DNA of 64,000 nt. Origin: Alisma plantago-aquatica (Eukaryota; Streptophyta; Magnoliopsida; Alismatales; Alismataceae). The notes beneath the pieces were generated by a model, which saw only the letters and a program-made list of their open reading frames with translations, did not search any database and had not been told where the DNA came from. The first letter of the stretch is position 1, and the number at the start of each line of letters is the position of its first letter. The stretch covers positions 300,901,558 to 300,965,557 of the forward strand of contig OY856409.1 in the NCBI GenBank assembly GCA_963693085.1, read 5' to 3'. Shown here piece after piece: positions 10,197-23,773 of this stretch. Both the position numbers and the translations under genes were made by a program.

Positions 10197-12037
10197 TGAT
10201 GTGGTTTGACCTAAGTAAGTTCATGAACTGATGGTTTAGTTTTAGGTGTTGATTCGTAACATCACTTCCACCTATCTTGTTGAACTTAAATTCATGGAAT
10301 TAAGGAATGATAATTAATCATACTTAGCTTCCTTGTATGATACGATGAAGGAATATTCTCTCTAATGTTTATTGTAAACCTAATATGTTAGTTGGTGGTC
10401 ATCATAGCCTTATGATTGATATTTTCTTATGCTACACCTATGTATTATAAGCATGATGGCATAAGATAAACCTTCTTCAAGGTGTTGAAAGATAGCGATG
10501 ATCATGCAGGAAATGATGTGATAGTTTTAATGACCTTTGGACATGTCTTGATCCCTAATGGAGGTGTAATCCTATTTATGTGACAAGGGTTGGTACCCTG
10601 GGATATTGTGATAAGGATCAATATCCTATGATGGTATGATAACAACTACAGTCTCATGGATGGCAATGAAATAGTACTATGTGATGTTGAAATAAAGAAA
10701 ATGTCACATGCATTTTATATCTTCTAGAGTTTCTATATATCAATGCTTGCTATAAATGAATTAGGGTTTGTATCTCCACTTGTTTTATGCAACCTTATTT
10801 CACACAATTGGCAATAACTAATCAAGTGAAACCCTAATCATGTAGTTCCATGTGTCATAGAGGCATTCCAGTGTCATAACTTGCTGGATGGGGAAACGAG
10901 TATTCCTAAGGGAAGCTCGGAGTCGCATATTGTTGAGTATGTGTGGATGTAGGAAGTGTACATCCTTGACATCCTGATTCCAAGGTTATGGATGATGGTA
11001 ACGGTCATGACTCAGATTGAGAGAGGTTGAGGCATGTCTCAAATATTTGTATACGTTATGTGATTGAGGACAATTACGGTTGTACTTCAAATGATTGGGT
11101 TGTGTGCCCTACTTTCGAGTGGCATGACCTTTATTCCAAGAACAATCTAGTGTTAGCAGCTTGACTATATGTCATTGTAGGCATCTTGTCTACTATGTCA
11201 CTGCATTTGACTCGTATTGACTGAGGACGAGTGATCTTAGGATACTATCTCTCCTAGATCTTATACCAGACTGAATAGCACTTGACAGTGGTCCACTGGA
11301 GTATGAGTAGTATACCTCAAACTCCCCGTGTCTTAATAAATAATGTAATCCAGCCGTGTAGTATATCTGATTAGGGTTATACACAATGCTTCACATTTGG
11401 ATGATAACCCTTATTTTCGCTTTTCACATATAGATGATGTATAGTGAAATAAGAGAAAGTAGCCATGCTTATTTCATTAGATATATTGATATTGTTGGTT
11501 ATGTTTATGTTGTTAGTTGTTCTCATGCTTCTAGGTATGCTTTGCTATTATCCATACTTATATTGTTAGCCATTGATGATTGTTAGCTATGTTTATGATA
11601 TTAGTTAGACTTATGATGGTAGTTAAGCCCATGATGTTAACTACACCTTATGATCTGAGAATATATTAATCTTTCACTGCTACAAATAAGACTCTGATTT
11701 GAGCTATTTTCAAGAAATTCTATACATGGTATTTCTATTCTATATTATAATCTTCTCTATATGCTTAATTACTTAAGACGATGTAATCAATAAGCATTGT
11801 TGAGAGTTAAATCTCTCATTGGGACATGGGTCTCACGTCGTGGGTCGCCACATCTTCTTAGGTGATTGTGTGGAGGAGGTGTGGTGATGGACCTTACAGA
11901 AGGTTGTTTATATGTCTAGTATGTCCTAGAGTCGTCCCTGTTCTCTCAGGTCTGGGCAAGCAAGTTTGTATATGATGTTTAATTTGACTCGAGCTTTTGG
12001 TAGCATTTTAATGCTTGAACATGTGGATCATATTCTT

Positions 12038-12088
<51 letters not shown>

Positions 12089-12159
12089 TCTATTTTTTCT
12101 ATGTGGTTAATTAGTTATTGATCGTGCTCTAGTTTTGAAGTAATTTCATTGTGTGTTGG
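10197..12159 (+). repeat. Chromovirus LTR fragment, plus orientation
   Basis: Reverse-complement similarity to 28,689-30,450 is visible at several points, for example the block with GGGACATGGGTCTCA and GTGGGTCGCCACATC (about 11,820-11,870) against about 29,110-29,160, and CTATGTGGTTAATTAG near 12,100 against about 28,745. It is cut at the left by the copia LTR and on the right by LINE sequence. No coding capacity. Confidence 0.65.
12043..12086. repeat. (AT)n microsatellite
   Basis: Uninterrupted AT dinucleotide run of about 44 bp inside the chromovirus LTR fragment. Confidence 0.95.
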
Positions 12160-14760
12160 GTTCTCTCAGTAGTTCTGGTTCTGTGAGGCAAGGACTCCAG
12201 AAGCAAGTTGTACCTATTATACCCATAGTGGAGTCTAAAGATGAGACTTTGCATGGACCTAGTGACACTTTCAAGAATAGGACATCCTCTAAAGATGGTA
12301 GTGAAGAGGGTATAAAAGATGATGAAAAATTGAGGGTTTAAGAGTTTGATAATGTTGTGATTAGCCTTATTACTCCTTCCAACTCTGTTAAGTGCAAAAT
12401 AAATAATGAAGATAAAAAGTTCTAGACTTTCAACGGAAAGAAGAAAAACATAAGAAAAGGTAGGAAAAACTCAGCATTTGGTGAAAAAATGGCTATGGCA
12501 CATCTATGTCTAACAATTTCAACAACCTGGATTGAATTCTTAGGGAGAAGTTGGTAATAAAACTAGCCAAGAACTGGTTGATCCTGGTGATTAATGAATG
12601 AATCTCTTAATATGGTGTCCTAGAATGTTATAGGGATCAAGATAAAAGTCCTAAAATTTAGACCAAATTGATGAGGTTATATTCTCATCAAATTATTCTT
12701 AATTAAACTAAGAGGAGATATGGTAAATTTTGGAAATTTCTAAACAAGTTTTTAATAGTTTTCAAGGTGTTCTAGCTATGCCAAAAAAATTCTTGGTAGA
12801 GTAGTTGTACTATGGAATGTCAAGGCTTGTTTAGTAGTAAAGTTGTGTGAATCAGACCAATTCATTCATTATAAAGTTTTTTGGAGGAAGAACCTTCTAT
12901 CTTACTATAGTATATGGACATAATCCAAACTCAAAAAGGGCTAAACTTTAGAGAAGTATTGAATCAATCCTTTAAAGAATGAATGAACTTTGGGTCATTA
13001 TGGGAGACTTGAACAATGTTAGAAGGAATGAAGAGAAAATGGGTAAGGAACCCCCTTCAATAAAATCTATGGATGATTTTAAAACTATTTTCTCAACTAT
13101 TTTGTGGTTCTTACTTATCTTGGGATAATATCAGGAAGGAGAAAAAAAATTTACATCTAAGATTGACAAAGTTTTACATGTAATGTTATCATGGACCATT
13201 TTTGTGAATTCCAAGGCTCTATAATATAACTAGTGACCATAAGATCATGACTTTGACTATTGGGATGTAAAGGAAACCAAATCTCCTTTTAGATTCATTA
13301 ATGCTTGGTCTTAAAGAGAGGATTTTCTTGATGTGTTGAAGCATGCATGGAATACTAAATTATAGGATCTTCTATGTATATTATGTACAAGAAGTTGAGA
13401 TATCTTTGAGGGATCCTATCTTAGTGAAATTGAAACAGGGTGGGGGACTTCTTTGAAGATCTAGGACCTTGGAACAAAGGGCTCTATACCTCCAATCAAA
13501 GGTTGATAAGGATACTACTAAAATTAAACTTCCTAATGAGGTTAATGCTTGTAGGAAACTTGCTACTGAAGCATGCATTCTAGAGTAGTCTCTTGCTAGA
13601 CAATATTCTAGAGTTTAATAGGTTAAAAGAGGGAGATTTACATACAAAGTTTTTTCTATTCCTTTATTAGATTTCGAAGGCAAACAAATCACATTAGGGT
13701 GATGGATATTAATGGAAAATTATGCACAGACCTGAACATCATCAAGGAGTTTTCCTTTAGTTGTTACAAGAGTTTATTAAACAACATTTTTCCTGCTTGT
13801 TTTAATGACCTTTCTGATTTGAATTTTTCAATGATTAGTGAAAGTCAAATGCATAATTTGGATATATTTGTGATAATATGTCATCTTCAATTTAAATGGT
13901 GATAAGTGCATGTGCCATGATGTTCTCAATGGCATGTTATATTAAGTTAGTTGGGACATTACTAAGCATGATGTTATCAATGCTATTCTTGAATTCTATG
14001 GAATTAGAAGACTGTAGAAAAATAAAAATAGGATCTTTATCACTCTCATTCATAAGTTTGATGATACTCACTCCATTAAAAATTGTAGACTTATTTCTCC
14101 TTACAACATTGTTTACATGGTTATATCAAAAATTATTACTAAAGACTTCACAGTCTTCTTCATTCTGTTGTCAGTACTAATCAATGTACATTTGTTATCA
14201 TTAGAAGTATCCAACATGCCATTCTTCTTTCTAATGGATTCATTCATGTTTTAAATAAGAAGGGTGCTAAGCACAACATGTTTTTTAAGGTTGGTCTCAC
14301 CAAGGCATATGATATAGTTGATTTGAATGGCTTATTTACTATTCTAGACCTTATAATTTTACTAAGTGTTGGATTGTCTAGCTTAGGTAGATTTTCTATA
14401 ATACCACTCATGAAGTTCGTTTTTATTGTGAGCTTGATGGTCCTTTTAAACCTTCTAATGGAATATGAAAAGGTTGTCATTTATCTCCCTAGCTATTTGT
14501 AACTGTTATGAAAACTTTCAAACAACTTATCAGTATGGAGGTTGAAGTTGGTAAATTATATACAATTACTCCTCTAAGGATAGGAGGGTTTCTTATTTGG
14601 TGTTTTTTGATGACTTTATTGTCTTCATGGAATCTTCTATTAGTAATTATACATTTCTTATGTATCTTTCAATCTCTTACTACCCTCACGAGTCTTAAAG
14701 TTATCAAAGATAAAACAATGTTGGTGTATATGTCTTAGAAGCAAAAATTTAGATGATGGA
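12160..14760 (+). pseudogene. Decayed L1-type LINE (ORF1 tail and ORF2)
   Basis: A Ser/Lys-rich frame (12,153-12,341) fits an ORF1 tail. ORF2 begins near 12,612 with MVS-stop-NVIG, the usual MxxWNVRG start with the Trp turned into TAG. Endonuclease similarity includes IMGDLNNV (about 12,995-13,020). RT similarity includes VGLTKAYDIVDLN (about 14,287-14,325, for DLSKAYDRVDW) and FLIWCFLMTLL where the FVDD motif is expected but out of frame. Frameshifts and stops occur throughout, so it is long dead. Such proteins would nick DNA and copy LINE RNA at the break. I see no tail or TSD; both ends appear lost. Confidence 0.75.
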
Positions 14761-15300
14761 AATAGGGATATTTTGTACTTTTGATTTGAATAATAAAGGA
14801 AATTACAATTTATTGATGAATATTTAACTATTCAATATTAATGTACATAATAAGTCTTCTAATAATGACTGGTTCAAATCCATGGTACATTAGGTATATC
14901 GCTTAAACATGAGATCTTAATGGATGCCAAGAACAGTATTATTAAAGTCCCTAGTAAAGTATTATTGAGGATTGAACAACAATAACACATGTGAGACGAG
15001 TATGTGTGGTCATTGATGATCATATCTCATGGGTCATAGGTCTTGGATACCAAGTCAGACACATAGGTAATTGTTAGAGAACAAGTGTAATGGACATACC
15101 TTTCTTGAGAGTGATTCATGTACCTATATGATTGTCATAATCAACTCTCAAATGAGACAGTGGTGTTCTAGTCCTTATAAGAAAATTCACTACAATGGTG
15201 ATATGACAATCATTTCTATTGTGTTGGTGCTTTTATAGAGGGTTAACAACATTTGCTTCAAGTCAGTACTTGCAAGTTTCACATCTCCTCACTGTATGAA
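14761..15300. other. AT-rich DNA without assigned content
   Basis: I see no convincing frame, motif or repeat boundary here. It lies between the LINE remnant and the minus-strand copia remnant and may be a worn LTR or 3' part of the latter. Confidence 0.4.
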
Positions 15301-15996
15301 ATCTTGTATTAGATGGAAGTGTTGTAGTAGGTTATCTAAGATTGCTTACATCCATCATGTCATAGTATTTCTACTGTGTCATTAATGGTTGGAACCTCCC
15401 ACAAGTTCATATATATGAACTTATAGATCCATATTGTATCCTCTACTATTCCCATAACACCAGGATACTCAACTTCTATTGTAGAATTTAAACATCTGTC
15501 TCTTGGTCAGAACCCTTTCTAGTTTTACAGTTCTCATTTTAAGGCCAAACGCAAATTTAAACTGTGATCATTTTGTCATTTTTGAAGCTTGAATCAGTGT
15601 AACCCCTTACACTCAACTCTTACTTATTAGCATAACCAATGAACTAATCCTTTTAGTGCTTCTCAAGTACTTAAGGATGTTTTCATGGCATTCTAGTGAC
15701 CCTCACTAGGACATATATCCTCTCATCATTTCTAATACATATGAGACAACTAGATAAGTACATAACACTGCATGATAGATCCAATTGCAAATGCATATGA
15801 CATATCACCCATGTCTTTCCATTCTTCACAAGAACTGGGACATTGGGCTTTTGAGAGACTAATCCCATGGTACATGGATCGATTTTCTCTCATTGAGTCA
15901 TGCATGTTGTATGCCTTCAACATCATACCAACATATGTGCTCTTTCTTAAGTTTAGAAGCTTTTCAGATCTATCTCTATAGATCTCAATTCCTATA
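15300..15996 (-). pseudogene. Copia RT end and RNase H remnant
   Basis: Minus-strand translation in changing frames gives the familiar copia series: GIEIYRDRS, then LKAYNMHDS, then DMSYAFAIGSIMQCYVL (for DIPYASAVGSLMYA), then NILKYLRSTK. The order runs toward lower coordinates and continues the pol remnant that starts beyond 18,086; a solo LTR interrupts it exactly between the codons before GIEIYRD. Many stops and frameshifts. Confidence 0.75.
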
Positions 15997-18086
15997 TGTA
16001 GGGAAATATGGGCACAAAATAGATAGCGGAAACAAAAAAATTATCTATCCATATTCCCAAAACAATAAGATCACATCAACTGATATATAATGAGAAGGAT
16101 GGTTTAACGAGTTCATACCTATTCCTGGAGCAAGACCAATGACTACAACTTATTGTAGTAGTGCAACACTCCTAGTTGCAGTAGTGCACTTGGACGGTGT
16201 CTGTACAACTCGTGGTCTTCACCACAGACTGCTTACTCATATGGCATCGACAACCGCTCTACCACGGACTGTAGAATGACACTATCCTCCTAGTGGCAGA
16301 CAATAGCCTTTATGCCTCTATAGAAGTCCACACGGACAATCTAGAATTCTTGTCGTTCTACTAAAATAGACATGAAGGAGTTTCCCCTCCCGTTGGTCTA
16401 CTAGTCACCAACTTGCTCTCCCACAATTGTTCTCCCTTTCTATCCCTCTCCTTTAGTGGGTAGGACTTGCTCAGACTCTTTATCGGTTACCACAACCAGA
16501 GAGGACAACAATCTTCAGAGGAAATTGAGTTATTTTTTGGGAAGCCCCCAATACCCCTCTATTTATAGGAGGGGTTAGGGTCTAGGTTCCCAGTCTATGT
16601 GGGAGTGCAAGGGACCAAAACATCCATGAATTAATTACCCTATGATGGGTGAACTAGTCGGCTGGTACAATGAGCTGATTGGTTCACTTAGTGAGCAGAT
16701 CATTTCATATGTTTCTCAATTGCAATTTGAATTGACAATCTACTTCCAATCAATGCCCAACATTGATTCCTTGTACCAATCAAATTGAACAAGTGAAACG
16801 ATTAACAATTCTCATGAATTAGGAAAATCACCAGAAGATTTGGTTGGTATGATCAAGCTGATCGGTCAAACCTGAGCCAATCGGTTCACCCAGTGAGCCA
16901 ATCGGTTGGTGTTCTAACTCATGCATAATTCAACCAATTCAATTTCCAATCAACCTGACACTTCAACCACTCAGTCAAACACTTCAACTTGATGGTTCTG
17001 AGTCTAGTCAGTTAATTGGTTGTTTAATTGAATACCTAAATAGCTTTAGTAATCAACTTAAACATCATTCATGTACAAACTCCTCTTCTAGGTGAATCCA
17101 ATGTCTGTGACCCTATAGGTCCCATATCACATTGGCAGTGAATGTATATAACTAGTTTATGACATCACAAGCATAGAGTGGTGTGTAGTAGCACATTAGT
17201 GCTACCCAAGTGAATGAAAGGTTGGAGAACAACTTCAACCTATAATCTGTGTAATGTGTTACAGTGATTGTATATTTCCTTTGTCTCTGATATCTGGAAT
17301 GAACTTCAGGCATGGAATCACCATCCTCTAAATGTTCAATCCATGTTCCTTGAACCAAGAGCAGATTGGCTAAGATATATGTGACCTTAATATCATATAT
17401 TGATTCACATGTGCATGATCATGTTTTTCTTAGTCTCTCTTATCAAGTGGCCATGATATCAAACTCTAGTAGGAGGGACAAAACTCACAGTAAATTCCCA
17501 TGTGTCACAACTACCCAATCATCACCATTATGGTAATCCTTATTCAGGGTTATGTTGGACGATGTTAAAGTATACCGAATGACATGTGATGAGTGTAGTA
17601 ACTTTGGATCTAAGAACCATAATCACCACCTTCACTATGAGAGATGACTCTGACCACCATTTATGGTTTCCATGTGTCACTCTCAAGGTGGGTCTATCTA
17701 GTACACTATTCTCTAACAAGTATCTATGTGCTTGGTTAAATATCACATATCATCACATATTAGATTCTATCATCAACCAACACACACTCTAGTCTTATGT
17801 GTTATTGTTGTCTATTTGCTTTCCACAACAACATCTGAATAGGGACATAATAAGAATGTACATACTCTTAGCATCCATATGATCGCATTGTTTAAGTCAT
17901 TTAATTGAAGACATATGTCATTGAGTAATGTCATTCTCTAGACATTCATCATGTTTCCTCATTATCTCATAACTGAGTGAAATAGAATGAATTGTAAGTT
18001 TGCCTTTATTATTCCTAATCAAACCCTTTATATGATATGCCATCACAATCATCATATGACTGTCTCTCTGGGCATACACACCAACA
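15997..18086 (-). repeat. Solo copia LTR inserted in copia RT
   Basis: 2,090-bp LTR in minus orientation, starting TGTTGGTGTGTATGCCC (18,086 downward) and ending CCCATATTTCCCTACA at 15,997. It belongs to the same family as the LTRs at 31,978 and 42,440. Flanks are CTATA (15,992-15,996) and CTATC (18,087-18,091), a TSD with one change. Removing the LTR rejoins the RT frame across SYMI and GIEIYRD, which supports a solo LTR left by recombination. It carries inverted words such as CCAATCGGTT at 16,860-16,915. Confidence 0.82.
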
Positions 18087-18961
18087 CTATCATATATGAT
18101 GTTTTTCCCAAACCCCTCATAGAGATGGTACTTTCCTTGCCATGTTTAACATTTGTAGTATAAGGATGTGATTCCCCATCATTATTTGGAATATAAATAT
18201 GCTCCCACTAAATATTTTCTAATTTCAAATTTGATCTTCATTCCTACTCAAGTCAAACTCTTTGACTATCTTGTCAAATTGAAGATTCAAGCTTTGAGAT
18301 GCTTTTTTCAATCACATTGATTGACCTTTTTAGCTTATAGACTTTAATTTCATTATTGGATTTATAAAACCTTTAGGTTGTACCACATAAACATCCTCTT
18401 GATTTTCTTATTAAGGAATGTAGTTTTAACATCCAATTTGCCAAATCTTATAGTCATACTAAGCTACAACAACGAGCATGATATTGATGGATTTAACCAT
18501 GAAAGCTGGTGAAAAGATTTCTTCATGCTCAACACCTTGAACTTGTTTGAAACTCTTTGCAACCAATCTACTATTCCATGTTGGTCTCCCTATAGGTTTG
18601 AATCCTTTAGGTGGATCCATCAAGTTCGTACCTTGTTGGCATACATGGAGTCCATCTTAGATCTCATGGTGCTAAGCCATTTCTTAAAATTTGGTCCCTC
18701 AATAGCTTCTATGTAGGTTGTTGACTCATCATCTATGATCAACTCACCGCCTTATTGATCTATAAGATATCATAATATTTCATGATCAAGGTGAGTTCTA
18801 CCAGAACTATGAGGTTTTGTGTTACATAAGGAACTTGAGATTCCACACGATTTGTGATTCTCATTATTCCCACTATAGCCCTTTAGGTTCAATGTTGTCT
18901 TGTTTGTCTCAAACATTTTGAGTTCTACTTTTACTCCCACTTATTCCTTTGGAACTAAGTT

Positions 18962-19097
18962 CCCCTTCAGGAATACATCCATCATGATCAACAAACAACT
19001 ATGTTGGTGGATTGGAATATAAGAAAGTCCCCCTTCAGGAATACATCCATCCTGATCAACAAACAACTATGTTGGTGGATTGGAATATAAAAGTAGT
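18962..19097. repeat. 68-bp tandem duplication
   Basis: The block beginning CCCCTTCAGGAATACATCC at 18,962 repeats at 19,030 with very few differences, inside the decayed copia pol. Probably replication slippage after the element died. Confidence 0.9.
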
Positions 19098-20219
19098 ATT
19101 CAACGAAATAACATTTATGTGATTTGTGGACAAAGGCTTTTCAAGAAACTGTTTTCTTACATAATATTTTAGTTCTAGTCCTTACAAAATACATATCGAG
19201 ACACTTCCTCATTTGATTTCTTTTGAACCATTTTAGACAGTACATAGTTTTAGCGTAAAGCATGTGCCCAAAAGGAAATTGGAAGATTAGGTAGATTTAT
19301 TGATAATCGCACCATGACTTAATAGGGTGTGATTCCTTCTTTTTGGTACATCATTATGTTTCAGATAGAGTCCATTGTGATACACTATCACAGTCTCTCC
19401 AGAAGGTCCTCAAACTATTGGTTTAAATATTTCAACATCAATCACATTGAAGTGTCTTAATAGTTAATACTTTGACCAAGTTAGTTACATACTTGATTCA
19501 TGATCTCCTTGAACACTTCAAGAAATCTACAGTTGGATTTCACTAAATACAAACTTCAATATCTACTGACATCATAAGCAAATATAATAAGGTACTGGTA
19601 ACTACCTTTAGAATTTATTCTAAAAGGTCTATACACATCAATATTTATGAGCCTTAATAGAATAACCACTCTTCTACTACATCTAGAGAAGATGCTTTTG
19701 TCATATTTCCTAATAAATAATACTTACATGTCTCTATTGGTTCAATAACTAAAATATTCTAGATAACCATCATATGGATTCTAGAAATGCATTTCTCATT
19801 TACACACTTTAGGAGAAGAAGATGCTATAGGTTCATCGTTTGAGTCATCAAGTCATTCAATATATGTGTCATACACATTTGTCTCTACAATTATCAAGTA
19901 TATATTATGAGACATTTGGCATTTCCATGAAACATCAATTGATTCATAATATTCTTATCCATGCAAGATACATGATATTTTTTATCAATGACAAGTGCAT
20001 AATAGCAATTCACTCATTCAATTACATGCCCATGAATGACAAATTCTAATTGTAGTGGCGACAACTCTTGCTTCACACAGTTTCTAGCCACTTTTTCTCA
20101 TGTCCTGAAGTGGAGATCTCTATCTCTTTCTTCTCCCCGAGTTCATCTAAATAAAAGGACATTTCCTTTACCAATGTCTAGCTAGTAACACAGGTGGTAC
20201 TTTCCTTCCTTAACATTTT

Positions 20220-20292
20220 AAGTGAAAAGGACAAATTCCTTTTGCACTTAATTCCTTTCAAGTGAAAAAGGACAGATTCCTTTTACACTTAC
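20220..20292. repeat. ~41-bp tandem duplication
   Basis: AAGTGAAAAGGACAAATTCC at 20,220 recurs with small changes at 20,261 (AAGTGAAAAAGGACAGATTCC minus one base). Each copy also holds an AAAAGGA/TCCTTTT inverted repeat. Local slippage in decayed copia gag. Confidence 0.8.
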
Positions 20293-20470
20293 CATTATCC
20301 TAGTTTTGAGTGCAGAAGACTTGGACCTTATCTTAGCCTTAGAACTCTTCTTGGACTTGACTTTTCCCTTAGAATCACTTTTGCCGATTACCAGCACAGA
20401 TTTGTCCTTGTTCATCAATATGCTAAGCATTTGATAAACTGGCAATATGATTCATACAACAATTGTAGAA

Positions 20471-21871
20471 TCATATATGTAGTCCACTCTTGACCTACCA
20501 CATCCATGGAAGAACATACAAAAGGTTAAGAAGGTTCATCAAAGAAAGTTATCCACTCAAGAACTACAACATAAGCCCAAACCCTAGGCAAAGATAGCAT
20601 CTTTCAACTTGGTACTACGTTTTTAAAACAAGATCTATACATGCAGGCTGAGAGTAAGCAATTAACATGAAGAAGGCTATATAACTTGACTCAAATAAGA
20701 AGATGAAGGTCCAAGCAGCAAGGTAGCTTGAAGAGAGAGAGAGAAGAAACCCTAGCTTGAGCACCCCACACGCCCAAGCTAGCTCCTTTTTACAAGAACA
20801 AGAAAACCATAGGTCAAAGAAGAAGAGAGAAGGTGTTCTTCATCCTCTAGCACATGCTCCACCAAGAACAACATGGGTCTGGACAAGAAGGAAGAGATAA
20901 GAAGATATGGAATCAAGGAAAATAAAGAAAGGAAGGAGATCTTACTTTCTTAGGTAAAGAAATAAGGCAAGGAATCTCCAAATGACCGAGACAAGGGTAG
21001 ATCCAAATCCTAAGTGCACATGCAAGAAAGATCGGCCAAGATTCTTCTTCCTTGAGCTCTTTATTCTCCTCCAATCAAGAGGGACGAGCTCCAAGAAGCA
21101 AGAAGAAGAAGAGAGTGTCTAAAGATCGTGTTCGCATGGAATGAGGGAGGTATATAAAGCTTGGGGTGAGAGAGAAAGGAAGGTAGAGGTGCCAAGCCAT
21201 GTGTCCAAGGTTAAAGCATCTTGTCCATGAAAAACTAGGTCAACCATCATTTCTTTGCACTAGGGGGCCATTAGATCTCAATCCCATAATCTCCAATGAC
21301 CTTCAACACTGGCTGGCCCATCAGACCATGCCCTCCGTTGGCCATAAAAGAAAAACCCTAGGTCATCCATCGGTTGAGAACCTCACTTGGAGAACCATCA
21401 ACCTAGGTGGTGCCTCAAAGAAAACCATCTAACCTCAAGCCACTCAAGAGAACCATAGGATCCCTCCACTTGATGGTGGACCATCAGATTCCAACATCCA
21501 AAGGAAACCATCGAGTAAGGTCATCTAGGTGAAGAAACCCTAGATTCCAACCCTAAGGTAGATGCCTCAACTAAATTGATGGTGCATCAAGGTGCTCCAA
21601 GATACAACTATATCAAACCTGATATGAAAACTTATGAGGCAAAACATAGCTGTGAAAATTTACAAGAAAAATATATGGATAAATTGCATAAAGCCCTTAT
21701 AAACACATGTATAGAAAAACTTGCTCAAAAATCATCCAAACTAGACCAAACTAGAAACTTTCTTTGTTACATGATATCAAAGCACATCATAGGGTTTGAT
21801 CAAGGTTTTAAGCATACAATTATGATAAAAAAATCATATTCAACCATAAAGCTAGGTCAGGGGTCTCACAA
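20471..21871 (-). repeat. Chromovirus 3' LTR, truncated
   Basis: Starts on the minus strand with TGTGAGACCCCTGACC at 21,871, a typical Tekay/del LTR start. Positions 20,480-20,940 are clearly similar to 31,030-31,515 in the 5' LTR, including the GA-rich run and AAACCCTAGCTTGAGCAC. A TATA-like TTTATATA is at 21,158-21,151 on the minus strand. ACCATC words recur between 21,230 and 21,560. Confidence 0.75.
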
Positions 21872-21907
21872 CCATAAACCCCTAACAAGAATTTTGCCAC
21901 CAATATC

Positions 21908-22258
21908 CTATGCAAACAAAGATGGGTACCTCCTATGCATCTCATCGTCTAACTCCCATGTGGCTTCCTCCACACCACTGTGATGCCACAACACCTTCAC
22001 TAAGGCTATATGCTTATTCCTTAGCTTCTGTAAACACTTATCTAAGATCAACACAGGACCTTCAACATAAGAAGCATCCTCCTCTAACTCAACCTTCACG
22101 GGGTGCATCATCTGCTCTGTATTTGGGTGACACTTCCTCAACATGGAAATATGAAATACGTTGTGTAACATGTGCAACTCTAGTGGTAAATTCAACTTAT
22201 TTGCCACCTTCCCAATATGTGACAAAATAGGGTATGGTCCCATATACCAAGTAGCCAA
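21908..22258 (-). pseudogene. Integrase C-terminus with chromodomain tail
   Basis: A still-open 116-codon frame. It begins in the integrase GPF/Y module (MGPYPILSHIGKVANKLNLP, then HNVFHISMLRKC) and ends with VLWHHSGVEEATWELDDEM..RYPSLF, the conserved end of plant chromoviral integrases. This part steers integration into heterochromatin in intact relatives. It lies right before the 3' LTR, as expected. Confidence 0.85.
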
Positions 22259-22299
22259 CTTACCCTTCTTACCAACCTCAACACACCCTTCAAAGGGGA

Positions 22300-23280
22300 A
22301 ACCTTGAGATACTCACAGTCTCCAACTTGGAACTCTAGCGGTTTGCAACGGTTATCATCATATGAATTCTATCCATCATGAGATGACTTCCATTGTTGAT
22401 GTATCACCTTGACCTTCTCTATATTCTGTTGCACTAACTCAAGACTCAAAAGTTGATACTCACCTGCCTCATACCAACATAGAGGGGATCAATAACATCT
22501 CTTGTAAAAAGCCTCATATGTTGACATGTCTATGCTTTTCTCATAGATTCTATGTAGGCAAACTCAATCAAACTCATATGAACATCCCAACTGCCAAGGA
22601 ACTATAGAACACACACCCTTTAAATATCCTCCAAAGTTTGAATGGTCCTTCTAGAATGATCATCTTCCCATGGGTGGAAAGTTGTACTAAACCTTAGTTG
22701 TGTCCCAAAAGTTGTATGTAGATGTTCCCAAAACCTACTTGTAAATTGAGGACCTCCTTCAGACACAATGGTAACTGGGATACCATGCAAATAGACTATC
22801 TCATCCACATAGATTTGTGTTAACTTCTCTTTTGTTTATGTTTCCTGGACTGGCAAGAAGTGAGTTGAGTTGGGCAACCGATCAACTATCATCCATAATG
22901 AATCATGACCTTTTGATGTTCTAGGAAGACCAACCAAAAATTCCATGGTTATATGATCTCAATTACATAGTTGTATCAGTTTGCAAATCCATGTAGGATT
23001 TTGATGATCTTCCTGAACTTGATGGACACTTGGTAGCGAGCTCTTCCACATTACACTTCAAAATTCACCACCAATATAAATCCTTCAGATTATGGTACAT
23101 CTTTGTACTCTCATGGTGCATCGTCTACATTGAGGAATGAGCCTCCTCAAGTACCATCTCCCTTGGGCCATCTACATTTAGAAACACGATCCTAACGTGA
23201 AAACACATTGTCCCATAATTTATCTCATGGAAACCATCACAATTCCTACTGCCAAGCTCCAATCGAATATTCTATATCAC
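22300..23280 (-). pseudogene. Integrase core remnant
   Basis: HDSLWMIVDRLPNSTHF (about 22,860-22,910) and HGIPVTIVSEGGPQFTSRFW (within 22,620-22,808) align to the DDE core. The catalytic Asp of VSDRD is replaced (VSEGG) and the Glu of SERTIQ is Arg (SRRTIQ), so two of the three catalytic acids are gone. Frames are broken. Confidence 0.8.
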
Positions 23281-23284
23281 AATA

Positions 23285-23773
23285 TCATCTTTTTGTGCAT
23301 CTCTGGCCTGTTGTATCAGTGTCAGAGTGTAACGATGCCTTCTCTATATATGATGAAGAAGAGGACTTCCTACTCAGAGCATCAACTACCACATTTGTCT
23401 CTCCAAGATGATATTCTATTGTGTAGTTGTATTCCTTGATCAGTTCCATCCATCTTCTCTGCCTCATGTTCAGCTCCTGTTTCGGGAAGATATAATGAAG
23501 GTTCTTGTGATCTTTGAAGATTTGATACTTCTCCTTATACAGATAGTGCCTCCAAATCTTAAAGGCATGAACCACTGCTACTAACTCCAAGTTATGCATT
23601 GGGTAGTTCTCCTCATGTTTCTTAAGTTGTCGCAATGTAAAAGATATCATGTTCTGGTCCTGCATCAGCACCCATCCCAAGCCACTCTTTGAAGCATAGC
23701 ATAAGATGATGTAGCCTTTCCCTTGCTCTAGCAGTAGTAGAACTAGAGCACTTGTCAACTTATCCTTCAACAA
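23285..23773 (-). pseudogene. Ty3 RNase H domain remnant
   Basis: A 162-codon open stretch with YASKSGLGWVLMQ, RQLKKHEENYPMHNLELVAV, WRHYLY, FKDHKNLHYIF and VVDALSRK, the ordinary plant Ty3 RNase H order. The first Asp (usually SDAS) reads YAS. Continues RT from the higher-coordinate side. Confidence 0.85.

Larger units (their letters stand above)
18087..20470 (-). pseudogene. Copia gag end, integrase region and RT remnant
   Basis: Reading the minus strand from 20,470 downward: a Lys/Ser-rich gag tail (SKGKVKSKKSSKAK, about 20,330-20,395); protease/spacer-like text about 19,900-20,050; then RT with EAIEGPNFKKWLSTMRSKMDSMY (about 18,640-18,720) and KLDVKTTFLN (about 18,425-18,455), ending LSMRGLGKTSYM at 18,090. 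These follow the normal copia order gag-PR-IN-RT. The frame is broken many times. It encoded the polyprotein of a relative of the element at 31,978-44,675. Its 5' end is lost at the border with the chromovirus LTR near 20,470. Confidence 0.72.
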
